This document shows positions 18,029 through 28,138 of a stretch of DNA of 64,000 nt, in pieces. The DNA lies in the NCBI RefSeq assembly GCF_000069785.1, contig NC_010530.1, forward strand, positions 738,001 to 802,000, given 5' to 3'. Every line of letters begins with the position of its first letter. Positions within the stretch are counted from its first letter, which is position 1. The stretch is from Cupriavidus taiwanensis LMG 19424. GTDB lineage: Bacteria > Pseudomonadota > Gammaproteobacteria > Burkholderiales > Burkholderiaceae. A program made the translations under genes and the position numbers. The notes under the pieces are model-generated. The model had not been told where the DNA came from, ran no database searches, and was given only the letters and a program-made list of their open reading frames with translations.

Positions 18029-18352
18029 CTACTGCTTGTTGCCGCTATTGGCGCCGTCGGTGAACGGATCAGCCTTGCCTGCCTTCGCGCCGTCAGTAAA
18101 GGGATCAGCCTTGCCGGCCCGCGCGCCGTCAGTGTATGGGTCGGGCTTCTGGGCCGGCGCCAGGTCGGTACGGGTCGACGTCTTGGCGCCTTCCGTATAT
18201 GGGTCGAATTTCCCGGCTTTCGCACCGTCCGTATATGGATCCGCTTTTCCCTTGGCCCCCTGCGTATAAGGATCCACTGACTTTTGCGCGTAGCCGGGCA
18301 GTGATAGCGATGCTCCGAAGGCCGCAACTACCGCGATAATACTCGCTCTCAT
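18029..18352 (-). CDS. Small secreted DPYTDGA-repeat protein
   Basis: A 107-residue protein with a clear signal peptide (SIIAVVAAFGASLSLPGYA, cleavage near YAQ). The mature part is almost wholly six copies of DP[YF]T[DEQ]GA followed by a short basic linker such as KAGKA or RAGKA; a longer spacer with TDLAPAQKP separates copies three and four. GGGAGA upstream of the ATG and a strong terminator downstream support a real, independently expressed gene. I do not recognise a named domain. The acidic-aromatic repeats could bind metal or cell-wall polymer, but this is speculation. Confidence 0.75.
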   Translation of the reverse strand: MRASIIAVVAAFGASLSLPGYAQKSVDPYTQGAKGKADPYTDGAKAGKFDPYTEGAKTSTRTDLAPAQKPDPYTDGARAGKADPFTDGAKAGKADPFTDGANSGNKQ

Positions 18353-18664
18353 TTCTTTCTCCCGTGAGGATCAACTTCGCTCAAGCGTAGTACCCGACTG
18401 GCGGGGGCGACCTGCCGTTAACTGGCCCTGCCCGAGGCTAACCGCGACGGGCTGCCTCCCCATAATAGGTCGCGCTGTGCTTGTCCGCAACGGCAATGCC
18501 TGTACCGCGCCGGCGCCGAAGGTAACGAAAACGAGTCATTGGCCGCGGGCTATGCCGGCGTACTGCCGCATCGGCGTATCGAGGCTAGGCGCGTAATGAG
18601 CCTCTCCGCCAAGTGCAAGGCTAATGGCTTCGGACGAGCGGCTCGACGTTCATAGGCATACCAT
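18353..18664. other. 312-bp non-coding stretch
   Basis: No gene is convincing here. It holds the promoter side of the leftward repeat-protein gene and, further right, degraded sequence leading into the acetyl-CoA synthetase fragment. Confidence 0.5.
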
Positions 18665-18922
18665 GTCCCGCTGCCGGGCGCGACGCCGCTGGTGCCGGGG
18701 TCGTGCACGCTGCCGCTGCCGGGCATCATGGCCGCCATCGTCGACGAGATCGGCCATGACGTGCCCTACGGCAACGGCGGCATCCTGGTGATCAAGCGCC
18801 CGTGGCCGGCGATGATCCACACCATCTGGGGCGATCCGGAGCGCTTCAGGAAGGGCGACTTCCCCGAAGAGCTGGGCGGCAAGCTGTATCTGGCCGGCGA
18901 CGTCTCGATCCGCGAGCAGCTT
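18665..18922 (+). pseudogene. Acetyl-CoA synthetase fragment
   Basis: An open stretch reads [19 protein letters not shown], then [38 protein letters not shown] and [14 protein letters not shown]. This is the internal region of acetyl- or propionyl-CoA synthetase between the ISPLPGATP loop and the GD motif. Both ends are cut: a stop precedes it and homology stops after SIRE. It contains no start of its own and is a relic about 85 codons long. It marks the right edge of the decayed block beside phnA. Confidence 0.75.
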
Positions 18923-18981
18923 GGCCAGGCACGCTGGAGAGGCGGCGCGCGCAGTCGGGGCGCGCCGCGACGCTACTTAAA

Positions 18982-19004
18982 GCGTGCCGGCCTTCCCGGC
19001 ACGC
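18982..19004 (-). terminator. Probable terminator of phnA
   Basis: A perfect 9-bp stem, GCGTGCCGG and CCGGCACGC around 5 bases, follows the phnA stop by 8 bp. On the minus strand it is followed by a short TTTAAG tract. Confidence 0.7.
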
Positions 19005-19011
19005 ACCCGCC

Positions 19012-20280
<1,269 letters not shown>

Positions 20281-20292
20281 CTAAGTTAAGCG

Positions 20293-20316
20293 ATAAACTC
20301 TCACAAACGAGTTTAT
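20293..20316. promoter_or_regulatory. Dyad in the phnA/lysR intergenic region
   Basis: A perfect inverted repeat, ATAAACTC-N8-GAGTTTAT, lies 61 bp upstream of phnA and 29 bp upstream of lysR. AT-rich dyads like this are typical GcvA/AmpR-type LysR operators, so it is probably where the neighbouring regulator binds to control both genes. Confidence 0.65.
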
Positions 20317-20344
20317 TTTCCAGTTTCTGTCAGGAAATCTCACA

Positions 20345-21241
20345 ATGCCGCACAAGCTGCCCCCGCTCAACGCCCTGCGGATCTTCGAGGTGGCCGCCCG
20401 CGCCGGCAGCTATTCGGCCGCCGCGCGCGAGCTGCACCTGACCCATGGCGCGGTCAGCCGGCAGATCGAGATCCTGGAGCAATGGCTGGGGCAGCCGCTG
20501 TTTATCCGCCAGGGCCAGCGCATGGTGCCGACCGTCCACGCGCAGGCGTTCGCGCGCGAGATCAGCACGGCGTTCGACCAGATCAGCGCCGCGTCCGAGC
20601 GCTATGGCCGCATCGCCACGCGCAAGGTGGTGCGCGTCAACGCGCCGGCCACCTTTGCCATGCGCTGGCTGATCCCGCGGCTGGATGACTTCCGGCGCGC
20701 GCAGCCGGAGGTCGACGTGCGCGTCTCGACCGCCTTCAGCAATGAAGCAGGCTTCAACGGAACCTTCGACGTGGCCATACGGCGCTCGCTGGAGCGCGGC
20801 GAGCAGTTCGAATCGGTGCCGGTCTTCTCGGAGTACCAGACCGTGATCGCCAGTCCGGCACTGCTGCGGCAGTTGCCGCTGCAAGGCGTGGAAGACCTGG
20901 TGGAGGGCGTCTTCCTCTATACGGAAACGCGGCCGGGCAGCTGGGAGTCGTGGCTGCAGCAGGCCGGGCATGCGTCGCTGCTGCCGGTGCGCACGCTGCG
21001 CTTCGACCATTTCTTTGTCACGCTGCAGGCGGTGGCAGACAGCCTGGGCTTTGCCATCGGCACCTTTCCCACGCTGGAGGCGGACCGCGCCAGCGGACGC
21101 ATCGCTACGCCGTTCGGCGCGATCCGCGCGCCGGGCAACACCTACCATGCGCTGGTGCCGCGCGATGCCGACAAGCCGCTGCATCTGCGCGCCTTCCTGG
21201 AATGGCTGCATCAGCAGGGCGCGGCTGCCGGGGAAGGGTAA
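20345..21241 (+). CDS. LysR-family regulator (GcvA/AmpR type), probable phnA activator
   Basis: A 298-residue LysR regulator with the GcvA-like opening LPPLNALRIFEVAARAGSYSAAARELHLTHGAVSRQI (helix-turn-helix about residues 20-40) and a periplasmic-binding-like effector domain. It is divergent from phnA. In Pseudomonas a LysR protein (PhnR) activates phnA with phosphonoacetate as inducer; the same role is inferred here from position and the intergenic dyad. The gene begins 4 bases after the CTCACA that follows a weak AGGAAA ribosome site. Confidence 0.85.
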   Translation: MPHKLPPLNALRIFEVAARAGSYSAAARELHLTHGAVSRQIEILEQWLGQPLFIRQGQRMVPTVHAQAFAREISTAFDQISAASERYGRIATRKVVRVNAPATFAMRWLIPRLDDFRRAQPEVDVRVSTAFSNEAGFNGTFDVAIRRSLERGEQFESVPVFSEYQTVIASPALLRQLPLQGVEDLVEGVFLYTETRPGSWESWLQQAGHASLLPVRTLRFDHFFVTLQAVADSLGFAIGTFPTLEADRASGRIATPFGAIRAPGNTYHALVPRDADKPLHLRAFLEWLHQQGAAAGEG

Positions 21242-21315
21242 GGCGGGGCGCCCGCGTGTGGTGTGTGTCGTGATGCGTGGCGTGGCCCGCGCTGCGGGCC
21301 CACGCCGGCGCGCGC

Positions 21316-21726
21316 TCAGGCGCCGTCGAGGAACATGCTGCGCTGGCCCAGGCGCGTGCCGAGCGCATCGGGTGCCAAGCTCATGCTGGCGGGGTCCACT
21401 GCCGACACCGTGCCGCCTGCCAGCGACGGATCGGCGGGCACCGGCGCCATGCCGGGCTGTGCCGGCGGCACGGGGGCCTGCGCATAGCTGTCGGCTGGGA
21501 CCGGGGCCGCCGGCGCCACCTGGGCCGAGGCGGCCGACGGCGCCGCGGGCATCGCCTGCACCGGCTGCGCGGATTGCGTCGGCGGGGTGGACGGCATCGG
21601 CTGCATCGGCTGCGTCATCGGCATCGGCTGGCTTGGCTGCAGCGGCTGGGCCTGCTGCGCGAACAGCGGATAAGACGCGATCATCGCGCCAGCCATGACC
21701 AGGGATTTCGCCAGATGTTGCTTCAT
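21316..21726 (-). CDS. Secreted Pro/Ala/Gln-rich protein, function unknown
   Basis: A 136-residue protein with a signal peptide (LAKSLVMAGAMIASYPLFA, cleavage before QQAQ). The mature chain is low-complexity: QPMPMTQPMQPMPSTPPTQS-type Pro-Met-Gln repeats, then Ala-Pro-rich sequence, ending in RLGQRSMFLDGA. A strong AGGAGG nine bases before the ATG supports translation. No domain is recognised. It is probably an envelope protein with a disordered body. Confidence 0.65.
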   Translation of the reverse strand: MKQHLAKSLVMAGAMIASYPLFAQQAQPLQPSQPMPMTQPMQPMPSTPPTQSAQPVQAMPAAPSAASAQVAPAAPVPADSYAQAPVPPAQPGMAPVPADPSLAGGTVSAVDPASMSLAPDALGTRLGQRSMFLDGA

Positions 21727-21881
21727 TCGTGTACCTCCTAGAAACGCCTACAGGCAAGGAATGACCACTGTAGCGCCGGGGCACCTGACATTCTGTTTGT
21801 TTTTGCAACGGTCGTTAACCGGTCTTGCCAACGCGGCCAAGGCAGGTTATTTGCGCACGCGGGGGCTGGCAGCGCGTAACG

Positions 21882-22598
21882 TCATCGCCTGGCAAGGCGC
21901 TTCAGCGCGGCCGGATCCAGCAGTTCGATCTGGCGGTAGGCGCGGCGGATCAGCCCGGCGTCCTGCCACGCCTGCAAGGTCTTGGCGACGGTCTGGCGCG
22001 AGCGGCTGACCATGTCGCCCAGCTCTTCCGCGCTGATGCGCACTACGTGATCGGTGCGGTCGGCCAGCTCCAGCAGGCGCGCCGCCATGCGCGCGTCGAC
22101 CGGGGCCTGCGCCGCGCTTTGCGCATGGTCGAAGGCCACCCGCAGGCGCGCGCAGATCTGCTGCACGATCAGCTGCATGCCTTCCGGGTGCGTGGCCAGG
22201 ATGCGGTGGAAATCGCGCTGGCCCAGCACCAGCAGTTCGGTGTTGCCGACGGCGAAGGCGTCATGCGTGCGCGGCTTGCCATCGAGCAGCGAGATTTCGC
22301 CGAACCAGCGCCCGCGCCCGATCACCGAGTACACCGACTCGCGCCCGCCGCTGCTGACCCGGCTCATGCGCACGCGGCCCGACACCACCATGCAGAAATA
22401 CGTGGGCGGGTCGCCGCGCGCGAAGATCATTGCGCCGTCGCCGAAGCGCTGGCGGCGCGCGGCATGGGCCACGGCATCCAGCACCCGCGGCGGCGCGTTG
22501 CGCAGCCAGCCGCTGGCCAGCACGCTGCGCGGCAGCGCGCGCACGGGTTGATCCGCTTCCACCGCATGCTTCATCCTGGCCTTCACCTGATGCTTCAC
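21882..22598 (-). CDS. Crp/Fnr-family transcriptional regulator
   Basis: A 238-residue regulator: cyclic-nucleotide-binding-type beta roll (about 35-140, with GRWFGEISLLDGKPRTHDAFAV) and a C-terminal winged helix (ISAEELGDMVSRSRQTVAKTL, about 185-205). The effector pocket GEISLLDGKPRT resembles the cAMP site but the effector is unknown; there are no Fnr-type N-terminal cysteines. The GTG at 22598 is chosen because AAGGAGG lies six bases upstream; a further GTG 12 codons upstream lacks this. A TGT...ACA-type imperfect dyad at 22625-22640 overlaps the probable promoter. It is divergent from the class II aldolase operon. Confidence 0.85.
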   Translation of the reverse strand: MKHQVKARMKHAVEADQPVRALPRSVLASGWLRNAPPRVLDAVAHAARRQRFGDGAMIFARGDPPTYFCMVVSGRVRMSRVSSGGRESVYSVIGRGRWFGEISLLDGKPRTHDAFAVGNTELLVLGQRDFHRILATHPEGMQLIVQQICARLRVAFDHAQSAAQAPVDARMAARLLELADRTDHVVRISAEELGDMVSRSRQTVAKTLQAWQDAGLIRRAYRQIELLDPAALKRLARR

Positions 22599-22711
22599 AT
22601 CGCCCTCCTTGCCGGAGCCGAGATTGTCTAACACTTAACAGACTTTGGCCCGGCGCGCCGGGACAATGCAGCGGTTCAATGACTCACTCACATGCCCCAG
22701 GGAGGCCGCAC

Positions 22712-23494
22712 ATGGCGCAAGTCCAGCTCGCCGAAACCTCACAAGACCGCGTAAAGGAACGCGTCTCCGACGCCGAATGGCGGATGCGCGTCGACCTGGC
22801 AGCCGCGTACCGGCTGGTGGCCCACTTCGGCTGGGATGACCTGATCTTCACGCATATCTCGGCGCGCGTGCCGGATGCGCCGGACCAGTTCCTGATCAAC
22901 CCGTACGGCATGATGTTCGACGAGATCACCGCCTCGAGCCTGGTCAAGGTGGACCACCACGGCGAGCCCGTGCTGGACACGCCGTATGACGTCAACCCGG
23001 CCGGCTTCATCATCCACAGCGCCGTGCATGAGGCGCGTCCGGAAGTCGGCTGCGTGATGCACACGCATACCGCGCACGGCGTCGCCGTGTCCGCGCAGCA
23101 GGACGGGCTGCTGCCGATCTCGCAGCAGGCGATGTTCGCGCTGACCGGGCTGGCCTATCACGACTACGAGGGCGTGGCGCTGCGCGAGGACGAGAAGGCG
23201 CGGCTGGTGGCCGACCTGGGCCGCTGCAAGCAGATGATCCTGCGCAACCACGGCCTGCTCACCTGCGGGCGCACGGTGGCGGATGCGTTCCTGACCATGT
23301 ACACGCTGGAGTCGGCGTGCCGCATCCAGATCCTGGCGCAAAGCGGCGGCACCGCGCTGACGCGGGTGCCGCCGGCCGCCAGCGCCAACATGGGCCAGCA
23401 GGCACGCCAGGCCACCAAGGGCAAGGGTTCCAACCTGGCCTGGCCCGGCCTGCTGCGCCGCCTCGACCGCATCAACCCCGACTACCGCAACTGA
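22712..23494 (+). CDS. Class II aldolase/adducin family protein
   Basis: A 260-residue protein with the class II aldolase fold. Metal-site histidines are in VMHTHTAHGVAVS and in ILRNHGLLTCG. Relatives include fuculose-phosphate aldolase, ribulose-phosphate epimerase and decarboxylases; the sequence alone does not set the substrate. GGGAGG is nine bases before the ATG. The stop is two bases from the start of the 2-hydroxyacid dehydrogenase gene, so the pair is an operon and may act on the same carbonyl compound. Confidence 0.85.
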   Translation: MAQVQLAETSQDRVKERVSDAEWRMRVDLAAAYRLVAHFGWDDLIFTHISARVPDAPDQFLINPYGMMFDEITASSLVKVDHHGEPVLDTPYDVNPAGFIIHSAVHEARPEVGCVMHTHTAHGVAVSAQQDGLLPISQQAMFALTGLAYHDYEGVALREDEKARLVADLGRCKQMILRNHGLLTCGRTVADAFLTMYTLESACRIQILAQSGGTALTRVPPAASANMGQQARQATKGKGSNLAWPGLLRRLDRINPDYRN

Positions 23495-23496
23495 CC

Positions 23497-24426
23497 ATGG
23501 CCATCCTCGTCCACCTGCCGTCGTTCATGGCGGTTCCCATCACTGCGCTGCTGCGGGAAGCGGCGCCCGACATCACCGTGTGGAACGGCCGCGAGGCCGC
23601 CGTCGCGGATGAGGTCGAGGCCATCATCGCGTGGGGCCTGAAGCCCGGCGTGGTGCCGGCCTACCCGAATCTGCGGCTGGTGTGCGCCGCCACCGCCGGC
23701 GTCGACAAGCTGCTGGCCGCGCCCGACCTGCCGGCGCACATCCCGGTGACGCGCATCGTCGATCCGGGCCAGCAGGCCGGCATCGCCCGCTTCGTGCTGG
23801 CGATGGCGCTGCGCCATACCCGGTCGCTGGGCCTGTACGCCGAGCAGCAGCGCCGCGGCGAATGGAAGCGCCACGCGGGGCGCGATGCCGCGCAGTGCCG
23901 CGTGGGCGTGCTGGGCCTGGGCGAGATCGGCAGCGAGGTGGCGCGCATGTTCGTCGCCATCGGCTACCCGGTCAGCGGCTGGAGCCGCGCCGCCAAGCAC
24001 CTGCCAGGCGTGACGGATTTCACCGGCGACGACGGCCTGGACGCCATGCTGGCGCAGAGCGATATCTTGGTCTGCACGCTGCCGCTGACGCCGCGCACCG
24101 AGGGGCTGCTCGACCGCCGCACCTTGTCGCGCCTGCCGCGGGGTGCCTACCTGATCAACGTCGGCCGGGGCGAGCATGTGGTCGAACCTGACCTGGTCGC
24201 GCTGATCGACGAAGGCCACCTGGCGGGCGCGGCGCTGGACGTGTTCGCCAAGGAGCCGCCGGCAGCGGACGACCCGGTCTGGAACCATCCGCGCATCGAA
24301 GCGACGCCCCATATCGCGGCCGATCCGTCGTACCCGCTGGTGGCGCGGCAATGCCTGGACAACCTGCGGCGCGCGCGAGAGGGGCGCGCGCTGCTGAACC
24401 TGGTCGACCGGCAGGCCGGATACTAA
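23497..24426 (+). CDS. D-2-hydroxyacid dehydrogenase, GhrA-like
   Basis: A 309-residue NAD(P)-dependent reductase. The nucleotide-binding motif is GVLGLGEIGSEVAR; catalytic Arg is in NVGRGEHVV, the Glu in the KEPPAADDPVWNH region and His in ATPHIAADPS. The layout resembles glyoxylate/hydroxypyruvate reductase A. It is translationally close to the aldolase-family gene upstream (2-bp gap) and converges on phoD with 10 bp between stop codons. Confidence 0.85.
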   Translation: MAILVHLPSFMAVPITALLREAAPDITVWNGREAAVADEVEAIIAWGLKPGVVPAYPNLRLVCAATAGVDKLLAAPDLPAHIPVTRIVDPGQQAGIARFVLAMALRHTRSLGLYAEQQRRGEWKRHAGRDAAQCRVGVLGLGEIGSEVARMFVAIGYPVSGWSRAAKHLPGVTDFTGDDGLDAMLAQSDILVCTLPLTPRTEGLLDRRTLSRLPRGAYLINVGRGEHVVEPDLVALIDEGHLAGAALDVFAKEPPAADDPVWNHPRIEATPHIAADPSYPLVARQCLDNLRRAREGRALLNLVDRQAGY

Positions 24427-24436
24427 GTCACGGTCG

Positions 24437-26455
24437 CTAGGTCACGGTCACATCGGCCGTGCCTGCCGCTACTTCCAGCAGCCGCGTGCCGGCGGTGGCC
24501 GGCAGCGCCGGCGCCGTGCCGCCGGCGAGCGGCTTCAGGGTGTGGAAGGTGCAGCTCAGCTTCTGCGGCGTCAGCGTGACCAGCGCATAGCCCTCGGCAT
24601 TGGTGTCGGCATGGCGCAGCCACGGGTTGAAGGCGCGCAGCGTGGCATCGAAGGTATTGACGAGGGTGCCGCCGACGTTGCTGTAGATCAGCTCGCGCAG
24701 CGCGGCAAAGGCCGCGTCGGTATCGACTACGGTGCGGAAGGAACTGAGCAGCGTGTTGCTCGACAGCCCCGCCGTGACCAGGTCCACCATCACCGGCGCC
24801 GGAGCGGCGGCATCGTAGTCGTCCATCACCTGTCCGCCGAAGAACGCGTGGATATCGCCGCTCAGCGCTACCACGTTGCGGATGCCGTTGGTCTTCAGGA
24901 ACGCCATCAGGTTCTTGCGTTCGGCGTTGAAGCCATCCCACTGGTCGGCATTGAGGATAAAGCGCTCGAGCAGCGTAATCGCCGGCAGCCGGGCCTCGAT
25001 CAGCGGCTTGATGCTGGCGTCGAACGCGGCGCTGTCGATGCCGGCCTGTACCAGCACGTTGCGCAGCGCGGTATAGGCGAGGTTGGCATAGGTGCCGGCG
25101 GTGCGCGCCGCGCGCAGGTCGTCGGCCAGTGCATTGGCGATTGCCGTCTCTAGCGAGGCCAGCGCGTTGTTGGCCAGCACCAGCGCCCGTGCGATCAGCC
25201 GCGCCACCGCCTGCGGCACGTCCACCTGCATGCGCAGCAGCGAGAGCTGGTTGCCCCACAGCTTCCACGTGGTCGCGTCGGCGCCGATGCGGTCCTGCCA
25301 CCAGGCGCGCTGCGTGTCGCCCAGCATCGACACCGGCGTCAGCGCGTTGCCCGCGGCCGCGATCTTCTGCGCCTCGGCCGCGGCCAGCGTTGCTGTCGGC
25401 ACGAAATACAGGCTGCCGATCGAGCGGCCGACCGAGGCCTCGGGAATGATATGGTCGGCGCGGTACAGGCGCTCGTCGGTCATCAGCAGCGTGGCGAGAT
25501 TGCCGAAGGTGAAGGCGCGGTAGATCTGTATGTTCTGGAACGACGGGTTGTTCTGGTCCAGCGTCACGTCGGCCGGCATGAACTCGAACCAGGCCTGGCT
25601 GGCGGCGCGCCGGCGCGCGGTGCGCGGGGTCTGGTCGTCGGCGATGTTGTAGGTCTGGCGGTCCTGCCAGCAATTGTCCGAGAACTCGTGGTCGTCCCAG
25701 ATCGCGATCATCGGGAAGGCCGCGTGCAGCGCCTGCAGGCGCGCGTCGCTGCGGTAGCTGCGGTACAGGTAGCGGTAGTCGTCCAGCGTGGTGGCGTAGA
25801 CGCTGCCATCCGGCAGGGCGGTGCCGTTGGGCAGCTGCAGCACGGTGTGGCGGTCCTCGACGTTGCCGGCGCGCGAGCCGCCCGGCACGGCTTCGTAGAT
25901 GTAGTCGCCGACATGGACGATGAAGTCCAGGTCCTGCTGCGCCAGCTCTTCCATGCCGGCCCAGTGGTTGGCGTTCCAGTCCTGGCAGCTGACAAAGGCG
26001 AAGCGCAGCTGTGACAGCGGCGTGCCCGGCGCGGCGGCGGTGCGCGTGCGGCCCGTGGCGCTGGGGCGGTTGCCCAGCAGGAAGCGGTAGAAGTAGCGCG
26101 TGCCGGGGCTCAGGCCCGTGACCTTGTTGCGGATGGTGTAGTCCCAGTCCGGCAGCGCCATCAGCGGCTGGTTGACCAGCAGCGTCGGCGGCGCGAAATC
26201 CTGCTGCGTCGATACCTGCAGCCGTACCACGACCGGCCGCTTGCCGTTGCCCCCTTCCACCCGCGTCCACACGATCACGCTGTCGGGACGGGGATCGCCC
26301 GACGCCACGCCATGCATGAAGTTGAAGTTCTCGGGATTCCCGGTATCCGGTTCCGGCGCCGGATCGTCATCGCCACCGCCGCAGGCGCTGAGCCCGCCGG
26401 TGGCAACGGTGACGGTCAGGAAGCTTCCCCACTTGAGAAACTGGCGGCGGTCCAT
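24437..26455 (-). CDS. phoD: PhoD-family alkaline phosphatase/phosphodiesterase
   Basis: A 672-residue secreted metallophosphoesterase. A twin-arginine-like start (MDRRQFLKWGSFLTVTVATGG) leads to SACGGG, which could also act as a lipobox. The PhoD N-terminal domain reads FMHGVASGDPRPDSVIVWTRV. Active-site segments are FVSCQDWN, FIVHVGDYIYEAV, IWDDHEFSDNCW and, near the C-terminus, VVALSGDIHAFFG. It is longer than many PhoD proteins because of an inserted helical region (about 380-500). It would release phosphate from phosphodiesters outside the inner membrane. The neighbourhood also has phnA and phnY, but no shared regulation is visible. Confidence 0.87.
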   Translation of the reverse strand: MDRRQFLKWGSFLTVTVATGGLSACGGGDDDPAPEPDTGNPENFNFMHGVASGDPRPDSVIVWTRVEGGNGKRPVVVRLQVSTQQDFAPPTLLVNQPLMALPDWDYTIRNKVTGLSPGTRYFYRFLLGNRPSATGRTRTAAAPGTPLSQLRFAFVSCQDWNANHWAGMEELAQQDLDFIVHVGDYIYEAVPGGSRAGNVEDRHTVLQLPNGTALPDGSVYATTLDDYRYLYRSYRSDARLQALHAAFPMIAIWDDHEFSDNCWQDRQTYNIADDQTPRTARRRAASQAWFEFMPADVTLDQNNPSFQNIQIYRAFTFGNLATLLMTDERLYRADHIIPEASVGRSIGSLYFVPTATLAAAEAQKIAAAGNALTPVSMLGDTQRAWWQDRIGADATTWKLWGNQLSLLRMQVDVPQAVARLIARALVLANNALASLETAIANALADDLRAARTAGTYANLAYTALRNVLVQAGIDSAAFDASIKPLIEARLPAITLLERFILNADQWDGFNAERKNLMAFLKTNGIRNVVALSGDIHAFFGGQVMDDYDAAAPAPVMVDLVTAGLSSNTLLSSFRTVVDTDAAFAALRELIYSNVGGTLVNTFDATLRAFNPWLRHADTNAEGYALVTLTPQKLSCTFHTLKPLAGGTAPALPATAGTRLLEVAAGTADVTVT

Positions 26456-26645
26456 GGCGCTCCTCCTGTTGTTGCTGTCAGTCCATGCAGCGCGCAGCCG
26501 TGCCCGGATGCCGCTTGCGGCACCGGGTCTTCGTGGGGCGTGCTGTTTTTCTGAATCGATACTAGTGGCTGGGTCGGGCGCCCGCTGTCGGTGAGGCTCC
26601 GACATCGGTATAGGAAGAAGTCGACTGCCCGGCGGCGCCGCCGCC

Positions 26646-27803
26646 TCACGGCAGCGCGGCGCGCCAGCGGCGGCCGCGCACGGCGGCGAGCGCCAGGCCG
26701 AAGGCAAGCGCCACCATGGCGCTGCCCAGCCACGGTGTTTGCAGCAGCGCGCCGCGGTCCACCATCACGCCGCCCAGGCCCGCGCCAACCGCCACGCCCA
26801 CGTGCATCGCGGCGACGTTGATGCCGATGCGCGCATCGGCATCAGCCGGCGACTGCCGCACCAGGAAGTTCTGCACGATCGGCGAGACCGACCAGCTGAT
26901 CGCCCCCCACACCATCAGCGCGGGCAGCAGCAGCCACGGCGAGATCGCGGCCAGCGGCAGCACTGCCATCGATACGCAGAACGCCGCCGGGCAGGCCAGC
27001 AGCGCGCGCCAGGCGCCGATGCGGTCCGAACACCAGCCGCCCAGCCAGGCGCCGGTCACGCCTGCCACGCCGAAGGCTGCGTAGCAGGCGGTCAGCGCGC
27101 GCGCATCGGCGCCAAGGTGCGCCTGCAAATAGGGACTGAGGTAGGCAAAGAGCGTGAAATGCCCGCCGATCATCGCCACCGACACCAGCTGCGCGCACAG
27201 CCCGCGCGCATCGGCCAGCGCCTGCCAGTACGCGCGCAGCGAGGCGGTGCGCTGCAACGGCGAGCGCGGCAGGCCGCGCCACAGCAGCGCCGCCGGCAAC
27301 AGCGCCAGCAGCGCGAGCGTGCCGAACACCGCCCGCCAGCCGGCCCACTGGTCCAGCACCATGCCGGCCGGCACGCCCAGCACCAGCGAGCCGCTGATGC
27401 CGACAAAGACCAGGCCGATGGCGCGGCCGCGCGTCGCGGGTGTCGCCAGCGCGGTGGCCAGCATCACCGCCAGCTGGATCACCAGCGCACAGCTGGCGGC
27501 CATCAGCACGCGCGCGCCGAACAGCAAGGCGTAGCCGGGGCTGGCAGCGGCCACGCCGTTGCTGAGCGCGAATACGCCGAGCGCGGCCAGCAGCAGCGTC
27601 TTGCGGTCGCCGCGCGTGAGCAGCGCCGAAGCCAGCAGGGCGGTGAGGGCAAAGATGGCGGAGAAAACGGTGGTGAGCTGCCCGGCGGTCGCCAGCGACA
27701 CGCCCAGACCGGTGCTGAGCGAAGGCAGGATGCCGATGCAGATGTTCTCGGCGATGCCGGCCAGGAATACCGTTGCCGTCAGCAGATAGATGCGCCTGTC
27801 CAT
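26646..27803 (-). CDS. MFS transporter, drug or sugar efflux type
   Basis: A 385-residue major facilitator with 12 predicted helices and the short loops of the DHA1 efflux group. LLTRGDRKTLLLAA corresponds to the helix 2-3 loop; GVPAGMVLDQWAGWRAVF matches the antiporter helix 5 motif G-x-x-x-G-P-x-x-G in degenerate form. GGGAGT precedes the ATG. The substrate is unknown; there is no linked regulator. Confidence 0.82.
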   Translation of the reverse strand: MDRRIYLLTATVFLAGIAENICIGILPSLSTGLGVSLATAGQLTTVFSAIFALTALLASALLTRGDRKTLLLAALGVFALSNGVAAASPGYALLFGARVLMAASCALVIQLAVMLATALATPATRGRAIGLVFVGISGSLVLGVPAGMVLDQWAGWRAVFGTLALLALLPAALLWRGLPRSPLQRTASLRAYWQALADARGLCAQLVSVAMIGGHFTLFAYLSPYLQAHLGADARALTACYAAFGVAGVTGAWLGGWCSDRIGAWRALLACPAAFCVSMAVLPLAAISPWLLLPALMVWGAISWSVSPIVQNFLVRQSPADADARIGINVAAMHVGVAVGAGLGGVMVDRGALLQTPWLGSAMVALAFGLALAAVRGRRWRAALP

Positions 27804-28001
27804 GATGGACTCCCGTCGGTTGGACGGCCGCGGCATTGCATCGCGGCCGTGGGTCGGCGGGTTTCGAGGCGGGGCTTCGGTTATCCCAGGAGCGGCCACC
27901 ATACGACAGTCGCGGCGAACGGGCAAGAGGCTTTGCTTTCCTCTCCGGCCTGCGGGAGAGATGGCTGCATCTGCGATGCTGACTTGGCTCAAGCACCGAC
28001 A

Positions 28002-28090
28002 CGTCGTCCCCGCGTAGGCGGGGACCCAGTGGCTTTGAAGCGCTAGCGCTTCTCAAAGTCGCTGGATTCCCGCCTTCGCGGGAATGACGG
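28002..28090. repeat. Dispersed palindromic repeat, copy 1
   Basis: Two imperfect inverted-repeat modules, CGTCCCCGCGTAGGCGGGGAC and TTCCCGCCTTCGCGGGAA, flank a dyad GAAGCGCTAGCGCTTC. The order module-CCCAGTGxCTTT-module is repeated at 30703-30770 with a shorter centre. It lies between the MFS gene and a Bug gene and may act in transcription termination. Confidence 0.75.
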
Positions 28091-28138
28091 AGTGGGATCT
28101 ACTTGCCTGGCAAACGGTTTCCGGGACAGGCGCCGCCG

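Noticed and set aside
5719..19011. Attachment-site direct repeats bounding the acquired block
   Set aside because: I compared the sequence beside phnY and phnA by eye and found no shared direct repeat, integrase or tRNA gene.
22625..22640. Autoregulatory Crp/Fnr site TGTCTAACACTTAACA
   Set aside because: Only the outer TGT/ACA and a few inner bases match a dyad; kept as a remark in the gene entry, too weak for a feature.
26172..26594. Rightward frame antisense to the phoD start
   Set aside because: Arg/Ser-rich translation typical of the antisense strand of a GC-rich gene; phoD has clear motifs.
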